Shown here: one piece after another, positions 49,768-59,400 of the stretch
Layout of the letters: each line of letters starts with the position of its first letter
Position numbering within the stretch: position 1 is the stretch's first letter
Translations under genes and position numbers: made by a program
DNA from: Ciceribacter sp. L1K22
GTDB taxonomy: Bacteria; Pseudomonadota; Alphaproteobacteria; Rhizobiales; Rhizobiaceae
Direction of reading: 5' to 3'
Length of the DNA: 64,000 bases
Assembly (NCBI RefSeq): GCF_017599385.1
Contig: NZ_JAGFPK010000002.1
Location: 899,661 to 963,660, forward strand
The notes under the pieces: generated by a model
Database searches by the model: none
What the model was told of the DNA's origin: nothing
The model's input: the letters and a program-made list of their open reading frames with translations, nothing else

Positions 49768-49887
49768 CGTGCTTGAGATACTCTGCAATGGATTCGCAAC
49801 CGGTCACCGATTCAGGATGCTTTCATGTGGAAAGAGCCGCGACTATAAGTGCCGTGTTGCCCCTGAACAAGTTGCTATGTGAGTCGA

Positions 49888-51165
49888 ATGCGGCGTTTGT
49901 CACTACTCCTTCTGCAGGGACCTGCATCGCCCTTTCTGAAGCAGGTAGCCCACTGCGTTGAACAGCGCGGCGGCGTCGTTCACAAGATCAACTTTTGTCT
50001 CGGAGATGCCCTCTTCTGGTGGCCTCGATCAGGGGATTGGTTTCGGGGAGCGGATGGGCAATGGGCTGACTTCCTGAAGAATTATATCGCTGTGCATGGC
50101 GTAACCGACATTCTGATGCTCGGGGATGGACGTCCGAAACATGCTGAAGCACTGGACGTCGCCAGACAAATAGGGATTCGCGCCCATGTTTTTGAACACG
50201 GATATCTCCGGCCCGACTGGCTGACGCTGGAGCCGTTCGGCATGTCTAGCCAATCCTTGTTTCCAGCGGAAATCGAAGCTTTGAGAACATTGGCGTCAAG
50301 GCCTGTTCCGCAGCAGAGCCACTCGTTCAGATCGAGCTTTTTGACCTACGCTCTTTACGATCTCGCCTTTCACATTCCAAACGTTCTCCTCGGATGGATT
50401 GCCCATCCGAACTACCGCACGCACGGCCCCGTCCACCCTGTAGTCGAGTATGCCGGATGGGTTGGAAAGGCTTTTACGGGACGCCGGCGTTCCGGCCAGG
50501 CTGCGAAGTTGGAGGCCCACTACCTTGGGGCCAGTCATCCATCGTTTTTTCTCTTTCCGCTTCAATTGCCCGGCGACTACCAGATAAGAAAGCATGCACC
50601 GATCGGCGACCATTATCGCTTGGTCAGTGCGACGATGCGATCCTTTGCCAAGAACAGCGCCCCGACGGAGCGGCTGCTTTTCAAAGTTCACCCGATCGAC
50701 AACGGGCTGTCAGGTTGGCGACGCAAGATCTTAAGCTGGGCTAAGGGTTTGGGGATCGGGGAACGCGTGGACGTCATCGACGGCGGAAATCTGGAAAAGC
50801 TGATTGCTGCCAGCGTCGGCATCGTGACGATAAACTCCACTGTTGGCCTGACAGCCGTCCTAGCCCGAAAGCCGGTTATCTCGCTTGGTGCATCGATTTA
50901 CGATTTGCCGGGGCTGACGTGGCAAAAGAGCCTACGTGAATTCTGGCAGGAAGCCATGCCGCCCGACAGCGAAGCGGTCGAAATTTTCGAAAAGGCATTG
51001 ATGGCGACCATCCAGGTCCGCGGCGGTTTCATCGGCAAGGAAGCAATAGCCACGGGCGCTTCCAATCTAGTGGGCAGACTCCTTTCGGATCCCGACTGGT
51101 TGGACCCCGAGGCCCAGCGCCACAGAAAGTTTTTTCGCTACGAACGCGAGCTGCTCCAGACCTGA
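49888..51165 (+). CDS. Second KpsS-type capsule glycosyltransferase (paralogue)
   Basis: This 425-residue PF05159-type protein is clearly paralogous to the previous gene. It has LLLLQGPASPFL at the start, an identical EHGYLRPDWLTLE block, KVHPIDNG and TINSTVGLTAV near the end. It is divergent from the first paralogue, with a 120-bp gap, and convergent with rkpH. A GTG three codons earlier (49879) could be the start. Two such enzymes could add successive Kdo residues, or one could be a lipid-specific variant. Confidence 0.82.
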   Translation: MRRLSLLLLQGPASPFLKQVAHCVEQRGGVVHKINFCLGDALFWWPRSGDWFRGADGQWADFLKNYIAVHGVTDILMLGDGRPKHAEALDVARQIGIRAHVFEHGYLRPDWLTLEPFGMSSQSLFPAEIEALRTLASRPVPQQSHSFRSSFLTYALYDLAFHIPNVLLGWIAHPNYRTHGPVHPVVEYAGWVGKAFTGRRRSGQAAKLEAHYLGASHPSFFLFPLQLPGDYQIRKHAPIGDHYRLVSATMRSFAKNSAPTERLLFKVHPIDNGLSGWRRKILSWAKGLGIGERVDVIDGGNLEKLIAASVGIVTINSTVGLTAVLARKPVISLGASIYDLPGLTWQKSLREFWQEAMPPDSEAVEIFEKALMATIQVRGGFIGKEAIATGASNLVGRLLSDPDWLDPEAQRHRKFFRYERELLQT

Positions 51166-51175
51166 CAATCCGCAC

Positions 51176-51970
51176 CTAGACAATATGCCTGGTGCGCCTC
51201 CTGAACCACCAATACAGCATAGGCTTCACCAAGGGACCAAAACGGGCGAGCAGCGTCAGTCCAGGGCCAAAATGAATGACGTCCGCACCTCGCGACAACA
51301 GTTGCTCGATGCGTTCTGCAACCCTGCCGGCTGTCCACGGGCGAACGGTTCCCATAACCGCAATCGCCTGGGGACTGCGAAGCGGCAATTCATTGGCAAA
51401 CTGCGGCGTTTCCGTATCAGGCGGATAACATATGGAAACCTTTACTCCGTAAGGAGCGGACTCGACACGCAGTGCCTCCGAGAAGCCGACGAGAGCGGAC
51501 TTCGACGCGCAATATGCTGTATAGCCGTGGATGCCGATAAGAGCCGCCCCGGAGGAGATCATCAAGATACGCCCCTTTCCACGCTCCTTCATCCCGGCGT
51601 AAACGCACCGGATGGCATTTGCCGTCCCGATCAGGTTCGTCTCTACCTGCGCAGAAAAGCGGCTGCCATCCAGGAGATCAAAAGCGGCCGGCTCCACGAG
51701 CCCCGCAGACGTTATCAGGATATCGCAAGGGCCCAAGGCAGCTTCCGCCTTTGCCGTTGCATCGCGAAGGGCGGGTTCGCTGTTTACGTCCGCCTCCAGC
51801 GCCATCAACCGTTGCCCAAAGCCCTCATTCAGAGCCAGTAGCTCCTGTTGAGCCGCCTCAAGTCTGCTTTTGGACCGCCCCACCAGTGTGACCGCCGAAT
51901 CGCGCTCAAGATAGCGGCGCGCCAAGGCGAGTCCGATGCCACTTGAACCGCCGGTAATGATCACATGCAT
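51176..51970 (-). CDS. rkpH: Short-chain dehydrogenase, 3-ketodihydrosphingosine-reductase-like
   Basis: This 264-residue SDR resembles 3-ketodihydrosphingosine reductase and S. meliloti RkpH. The cofactor loop is ITGGSSGIGLALA. The catalytic serine is S140 (MISSGAA), and the YxxxK pair is Y153/K157 (YTAYCASK). The C-terminal 20 residues (KPMLYWWFRRRTRHIV) are hydrophobic and basic, a possible membrane tail as in KDSR. It lies 62 bp after rkpG on the same strand. The substrate is presumed to be the keto lipid made by RkpG. Confidence 0.85.
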   Translation of the reverse strand: MHVIITGGSSGIGLALARRYLERDSAVTLVGRSKSRLEAAQQELLALNEGFGQRLMALEADVNSEPALRDATAKAEAALGPCDILITSAGLVEPAAFDLLDGSRFSAQVETNLIGTANAIRCVYAGMKERGKGRILMISSGAALIGIHGYTAYCASKSALVGFSEALRVESAPYGVKVSICYPPDTETPQFANELPLRSPQAIAVMGTVRPWTAGRVAERIEQLLSRGADVIHFGPGLTLLARFGPLVKPMLYWWFRRRTRHIV

Positions 51971-52032
51971 GCCGAAGAACGCACCCTGTCGAGTTGGCTG
52001 AGCAGGGGGTTCGGTATCCCCGCTTGAACCGT

Positions 52033-53421
52033 TCAGGCTTGGGCCAGCCGCGCCAACACCTGCATCACCTTGGCGGAACCTATGCCGAAATTTCGCTCTT
52101 TCAGTTTCGCAAGAATATCAGCAGTCAGATCGACTGCGCGCCGGATCTGTTCTTCCGAATGGGAACTGGTAATGAAAAACCGCAAGCGGGCGAGCCCCTC
52201 GGGGACGGCCGGATGTATGATCGGCAACACGTTCACCCCGGCGTCAAAGAGCTCATTCGACAGTTGCACAGCTCGCAAAGAGTCCGCCACAATCACCGGG
52301 ACGACTGAATATCCCTGACTCAGACCCGTATCAAGCCCGCGCTCCTTTGCATACTCTAGGAACGTTTGGCTGTTCCGCCGAAGTGCGTGGACACGCGCAG
52401 GCTCGTCCTTCAGCACCGACAGGCTGGCCATCGCAGAAGCCGCAAGCACCGGCGCCAATCCCACGCTGTAAACAAAGCCGCCTGCCTGCGCCTTTAGCAA
52501 CATGATAAGGGCCTCGCTGCCGGCGATATAGCCGCCGCAGCTGCAGGTCGTTTTCGATAGCGTACCCATCCAGATGTCAACTTCGGATGGCGAGACGCCA
52601 AAATGCTCGAAAATACCCCTTCCGGTATCCCCAAGAACGCCCAGCGAATGAGCCTCGTCCATCATGAGCCAGAAATTGAATTCCTGCTTCAGCCTGACGA
52701 GACCGGGCAAGTCGGCGATATCGCCGTCCATTGAGTATATGCCTTCAGCAACGACCAGAATGCGCTCGTAGTCACCGCCAAGCGTTCGGAGCAGCCGCTC
52801 AAGATCGGCCATGTCGTTGTGCTTGAAGAAACGTCGGTTGGCGCCAGAGAGTTTTATTCCTGACAAGGCGCTGTTGTGGATGAACTCGTCATGCAGCACG
52901 AGATCTCGCGGTCCCATGATACATCCTATCGCGGCAACGTTGGTCAGGTAACCGCTGACAAAACAGACGGCCGCTTCCGACTCGTAGTTCTGGGCGAGTG
53001 CCTCTTCGAGGGCGACATGGATAGTGCGCTCGCCCGCGACAAGACGGCTTGCGGATGCGGACACGCCGAACTGTGCAAGCGCTTCCTCTGCCCCAGCGAG
53101 CACGGCAGGATGTTTGTTGAGACCGAGATAGTCATAAGATGCGAAGTTGTCGTAGGACTTCCCGCCGATGAGGGCATAGGCACCACTTGCCGCCTCGTGA
53201 GCCCGATAGAACGGATTAGCCATCCCGAGTTGCTCACCAGCCATCTTCTGCACGACGACCTGCTTGTACTCGGCCAACTGGTCGAAGCTCGGCTGCTTAC
53301 GCACCGCGGCCCGAACCACGGACGCCTCACCCGTACGGGATTGCCGACCTTGCTCGATCGTCTTATGAACGTTTTTCATACGATCCAAGAGATCCTGACG
53401 CTTATTTCCGGTCATTCCCAT
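52033..53421 (-). CDS. rkpG: Alpha-oxoamine synthase RkpG (serine palmitoyltransferase/AONS-like)
   Basis: This 462-residue PLP enzyme of the alpha-oxoamine synthase family condenses an acyl thioester with an amino acid with loss of CO2. The PLP lysine is in GTLSKTTCSCGG (K290), and the cofactor aspartate and histidine are in MMDEAHSLG (D255, H258). A 60-residue N-terminal extension precedes the common fold, longer than in AONS. It lies 37 bp after rkpA, which ends in an ACP, so the acyl donor is plausibly RkpA-bound. The start is supported by GGAGAGGC. Confidence 0.9.
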   Translation of the reverse strand: MGMTGNKRQDLLDRMKNVHKTIEQGRQSRTGEASVVRAAVRKQPSFDQLAEYKQVVVQKMAGEQLGMANPFYRAHEAASGAYALIGGKSYDNFASYDYLGLNKHPAVLAGAEEALAQFGVSASASRLVAGERTIHVALEEALAQNYESEAAVCFVSGYLTNVAAIGCIMGPRDLVLHDEFIHNSALSGIKLSGANRRFFKHNDMADLERLLRTLGGDYERILVVAEGIYSMDGDIADLPGLVRLKQEFNFWLMMDEAHSLGVLGDTGRGIFEHFGVSPSEVDIWMGTLSKTTCSCGGYIAGSEALIMLLKAQAGGFVYSVGLAPVLAASAMASLSVLKDEPARVHALRRNSQTFLEYAKERGLDTGLSQGYSVVPVIVADSLRAVQLSNELFDAGVNVLPIIHPAVPEGLARLRFFITSSHSEEQIRRAVDLTADILAKLKERNFGIGSAKVMQVLARLAQA

Positions 53422-53458
53422 GCCTCTCCAGTCTATCGTCGACCGGGCGCCCGGTTTA

Positions 53459-56400
53459 TCAGGCTGACCCGGTATGTCGACGGCTCAGTTCATCAACGAT
53501 CTTGGCGTCCGTAGACGTCTCTCCATCGTTGTCCCCGCCACCGCTGCGAGCACTGACCTTCTCATAAAGCCGGCGAGTGACATCACCCACAGTTGCATTA
53601 TCCGACAGGCTGCTTAGCGGCATGTCGAAACCAGTATTCTGTTCGAAGTTCATTCCAAGTTCAACGGCCATAAGACTGTCGAGCCCGATCTCTTTCAAAA
53701 CGCTATCTTTATTCACGCTTTCAGGCGCCACGCGAAGGATGCTGGCGATCTCATTTGCGATGACCTTGAAAAGCGCATCTTGCGCTTCCGCCGGCGATTT
53801 GCCTTCGATCATCGCGACAAGATCGATTTCTCCACCCTCCGAGCCTCCCGCATTTTGGGAGGCTTTCCGTGTCACAATCTCGAACAGAGCTTCCTTTACG
53901 ACCGGAAGATTGTGGGCCATCGCCCAGTCAAACTCCGAGATCATCACCACCGATGCGTCTACGCTGTCGGGCGCGATTTCGATATACTGTTCGACCAGAT
54001 GAAGGGCATCGCGTGCAGGCAGGGCGGTTTTCCCGAGCCGTCGGTCCAGGATTTGTCCCACATCGGTATTGCGGGCGAGATAACCAGCGTCCGCAATGGC
54101 TCCAAAACCCACCGCCAGCGCCGGGAGGCCCTCCTCACGGCGAGCACGGACCAGTCCTTCCATGAAGCCGTTGGCGGCAACGTAGTTGGACTGTCCAGGA
54201 TTGCCAACCATTGTGGTAACCGAGGAAAACGCTATGAAATGATCCAGGTTGTCGTGCCGTGTAAGCCGGTCCATGAGCGCAAGCCCCTTGGCCTTTACGT
54301 CGATTACTGGACGATTACGTTCTTCGGTCAGGTTGCCAACCAGAGCATCATCAAGAATCATCGCCGCGTGGACAACGGTCTTGAGCGGAGCGACCGTCCT
54401 CAGCTTTTCCAAGAGTTGCTGCACGGCGATTTCGCTCGTCACGTCACAAGCGTGAACGACGGCAACGACGCCATCGCGCGACCAACGCTGCATAGCCGCC
54501 TGCGTTTCCGCGTCGGGAATTCCTTTGCGGGAACACAATGCGATGTAGCGGGCGCCCTTTTCGACAAGCCAATCTGCGGCCGCAAGGCCAAACCCGCCGA
54601 TGCCGCCCACCACCAGATGCATTCCGTTTGGATCAAGCTCAAGCTGGCGACGTGCCCGAACCGCAACCGGGTCCTTGCCGGGTACCGGCGGAAGCACGAC
54701 AATCTTGCCTATATGACCTGAGTTTTGCATCAGCCGGAAGGCGTCACCAATCTCATCGTAGTGGAACGCACGATACGGAAGCGGCGAAAAGACGCCCTCC
54801 TCGAACAGACGACCGATCTCCGCCAAAAGACGACGCGAAAGGTCGGGCTGAAGCACAAGCAACTGATCGGCATCAATACCGAAATAGCTGATGTTTCGAC
54901 GGAACGGACGCAAGCCGATTTTGCTGTCGGCGTAATAGTCGCGTTTACCGAGTTCCAGGAAACGACCAAATGGCTTCACCAATGAAAGGCTCTGCTCCAT
55001 CGCCTGACCGAACAGGGAGTTGAGAACGAGATCGACACCCTCATCACCGGTAATAGCCCGCACATCGGCAACGAACCCGAGCGATCGCGAGTCGAACACA
55101 TGGTGAGCACCCAGCATCTCGAGGAACCGTCGCTTTTCAGGCGTTCCGGCTGTCGCAATGACAGTGGCACCTACGTGTTTTGCGACTTGAAGTGCGGCCA
55201 GGCCGACACCGCCTGCAGCACCGTGGATAAGTACCGTATCGCCTGGCCGCATACGACCCAGTTCTATCAAGGCGTAGTAAGCCGTCAGAAATACAACCGG
55301 AATCGAAGCAGCGGCAACAACATCGACGCCCTCCGGAAGCCTTGCAACGCCATCACGCTTCACCACGACGTGGGTGGAAAACGCCGAGGCAGCGATCGCC
55401 ATAACCCGGTCGCCAACGGCAAGATCGGTAACATCGCTACCCACTTGGACGATTTCGCCGGAGAATTCCATACCGATGGAAGCCCCTGCAAATCCGTCTT
55501 CCAAGGCCTCCTCAGGCAGCAAGCCCATAGCCCACATGACATCGCGGAAGTTCAGACCGGTCGCGGCCACACGCACGACCACTTCGTCCGGACCAGCGGC
55601 CGGAGTATCGGTGCTCTCCCAACGGATAGTTGAAACCTGAGACGGCACCTGCTGACGAATGGTCGCGGCGGCAAACTGCGCTGTCGTTCGCGCAACCGTC
55701 GTTAGTGCACCAGGGACGGCTCGGACCTCTCGTAGTGCCCCGTCCGCAACGTACCACTCGCGTACATTACCGACATCGCCCAGAACCCGGCTCATCACGT
55801 CGACCAACCCGCCACTCGCGCGGGTTGTCGGGTCGGCATCAAGAACGCGAATATCCGCGTAGTCGAACTCGTTGCGAATAACCCGCAGGTAGGTCCACAG
55901 ACCAGTGTTGACAGGGCTCGAAGCGGCATTGCCATCGGTCTTGGCGAAAGGCGCACCGTTGGGAGCAAGAACCAGTAGCGGCATTCCCTTTTTCACGATC
56001 ACCGTATCTCGGCAATCGGCAAACGCCATCGCAAAGGCATTGATGCCCATGACGCGTTGCAAGAGGACGTCGGAGGAATCGGAGCTGTTGTCTTCCGACA
56101 CATAGACCATGGCCCGTAGATCATCGCCGTGTTCCTGCAACGCCGCGAGTATGAGTTCTCTGTCCCTAACGAGGTCCTTTCCAACGGACAAACTGGCGAT
56201 CGGTACGAAGCGATCGCCAAGCCACTGCTTAACATCGGACGCTGCGATACTTCTGTCCGACAGCAGCAGAACCTTGTCAGCAGCCGGGGGTACGGTCGCT
56301 TGACCATCCAAGACGGTTTCGCGAGGCTTCACCGCCTGGACAGTGACGATGCTGCCACCCGACAACTCGCGTGCCGCGGTTCTGACCTGATCGAAACCCA

Positions 56401-59400
56401 TTTCTTCGAAGATTTTGCCCCAGGCATCGGCAGTCTGGAACACGTTGATCTCGTCGACGAGACCGAACACAAAATCGGTAAAGACACTTGGCGAAGTGAA
56501 GGCTCCAAGAAAAGCCTGCGTACCACGCAACCATGCCGCAATACTCGCATCCGCGCGCAGTAGCGCCGAAAGAGTATCGGATGCGCTGACCACCAGATCC
56601 GCATCCCCCGCCAATGCGAACTGATCCGGCGACATCACCTTCACATGCGGATCATTCTCGAACTGCACCTCAAGATTACGCCTAGCACCGCCGTCCGCCT
56701 CACATATGACGAGCGAACCGCCTGCAGCCAGCACAGCATCGGCAATTCTCCGGCTAACATGGGCCGACACCGTTGCGACCTCGACGACTTTGACGCCTGC
56801 CGTTGCGTTTCCGATATCGCCCAAAACGCGCCGAAGCGCAACGATCAGCGTATCGGCTCGTTCCTTTGCAGTGACTGAGTGAACGGCATCGTGCGAAAGC
56901 GTTGCTTCGCTGACAAAAGCTTCGGTCCCGCGTTCAGGCACGTCGCCAACGCTGTCGCCCTTGATCAAAGCAAGCGCTTCCCGATGGCAATCGTTCAGCA
57001 ATACAACGTCTACGCCACGATCAGGTGACGTCGCATAAATATCCCGGAGAAGCTCAGCGGCCAGCGGTAGCGATACGTCTTTTTCCAGCGTCCATGCACC
57101 GTCGTCGGCTTTCGCAAACCCGGCGTCGACCAACAACTGCAGACAGTTACTGAGGTATCGACGCGGCCCCAGTTCAACTGGTAGATCCGACACAGTGACC
57201 ACATTGCCGCTCTTTGCGAGCTTTCCACATACCTCGTAGATCGCGCTGAACACGGCCGCTTGGAGCAGCAGGCTGTCGTTCCCAAGGCCGACTTCTTCGA
57301 CATCGGAGAAGGCATCATCCACGGCGAGAACGGGACCGTGTTCCTTACGTCCATCGACTTTCGCGAGAACCGACTCGTAATGGAAGGAAAGTGCGTCAAG
57401 CGTCTTATGCTGCTTGAGGAACGTGCGCCGGAACCGGGCGTCGGCGAGAACAGCGATGCGCTTGCCGTCTGCACCAAAGATGTGGAAGTTCGCCTTTATC
57501 GACGTGCCACTAAGTCGCTCGATTTCGATAATAGCGCTCGAAACGGGCTCTCCAAGGCGTTCGATGCTGATCCGACCGAAGCGAACAGGTATGTAAGGCG
57601 CGCCGCCGCGCTCGCCGCTGAAGCGATCGAAAAGTGCGACAAGTCCGTGGAAAATCGCATCAACGGACAGTGGGTTGAGATTGAAGCTCAGGAGCGGATG
57701 CGCGATCGGCGCGGCTTCGTTGAGCTCCACGGCAACAATACGATCGCCATAGCTTGTCGCCCTCTTCAGAAGCTGGAAACGCGGCCCATAGTCCAAACCG
57801 AAATTGGCTGCCGTGCGATAGGCCTTGTCCGCGCCGACAGACACTGCCTCACCGACAAGCGCGGGAATAGGCGATGATCCCACCTCGACGGTCGCAAGTT
57901 TACGCATCCGGCCCACAACATGGACCGACCAGTCATCATCGGAAAGGCGCTCTCTGGACCGTATTTGGAAATCACCGGTCTCCGGGGAAATGAGCGTCGA
58001 CAGCTCGAGCATGCGACTCTGGCTGAGCTCGAGTGGACGAACGATTTCGAGGTTCGTGATCTCGATCCGTTCGCTGTCAAAAAACTGCCGACCAGCACCG
58101 ATGGCGATTTCGATAAATCCGCTTCCCGGCAGGATTGAACGGTTGTCGACGACATGCTCGGCCAAATCCGGAAAGAGATGAGCATCAACATGGTTCTTCC
58201 AGGCAGTGCCATTCGGGTCCGTGCGCCATCCGACGAGTGAATAGGGGTAGCGGCCGTTGCGACCATAAATGTCAACGCGATCGGTTGTGGCTTCGGGATG
58301 GAGTTCTGTTTTGTCAAACGGCAACACTGGTAGCGCTACCGCTGCATTACGCGCGCCGAAAATCTTGGAACGATCAACCGCAGCGCCAAATGCGATGGCA
58401 CGCGACATTGCTCGCTCAACGGGGTCGGAAACGGCTGGAACGGTTTCTCGCGAGAGAGTCGAAACAACCGTGACTGCGGCAGACCGCTGCTCGGCTACAT
58501 CATTGATATAGCTCGTCAGAATTGGTCGCGGGGAAACCTCGATAAAGATATTGCAACCAAGCGCGATGGCTTCTTCGACTGCATGCATGAACTTCACGGG
58601 CTGCCGGACATTCCGCCACCAATAATCGGGATTCAACGAATTCCCGGTTAGCACCTTACCCGTGACGGTCGAGATGAAGGCCTTCCCGCCGGACTTTGGA
58701 TGGATCGGCGGCATATCGGCAAAAAATGCCTCTCGCGCCTGATCGATCAAGGGGTGATGGAAGGGATAGTTTATATCCAGTGGCTGAACTGCCACCTTTC
58801 GCTTCCTTGCCTTCTCACGAAGGCTCTTGATCTGGTCCACAGCACCGGAGATTGTCACAGAATTGGGCGCATTTATCGCCGCAACCTGCAATTCGCGCAG
58901 GTCCAGCGATCGCAACAACTCCTCTGCTGCCTGTTCACCCAGTTTGACCGCGGCCATCGTACCCTGGCCAGCAAGCACATCTTGATGGAGTGATCGCTTT
59001 GCGATGACAGTGACGGCATCCTCAAGGGTGAGGGCGCCGGCAGCATAGGCAGCTGCGACTTCGCCGACAGAGTGGCCAAATGTTGCGGCAACCTCGACGC
59101 CCATGGCGATCATTGCGTCGCTGAGGGCAACCTGAACCGCGAACAGCACAGGTTGCGCTAGTTTGGTGTCGGCGAGGCGCGTTTCGAGATCGGGATCCGC
59201 AAGAACCGACACAAGGTCGATATCGGAATACTTGGAAAAGAGTCGAGCAACTTCGTGATAACGCTCCCGGAACACGGCATTATGCTCAAGAGCGTCAACG
59301 CCCATACCTGCCCACTGCGCACCATTGCCTGAGAATACAAGGGCGACTTTGGGATCGCGCGAGATCGCCTCTCCCATTTCCGCTGCACCGGTGTCGCCTG

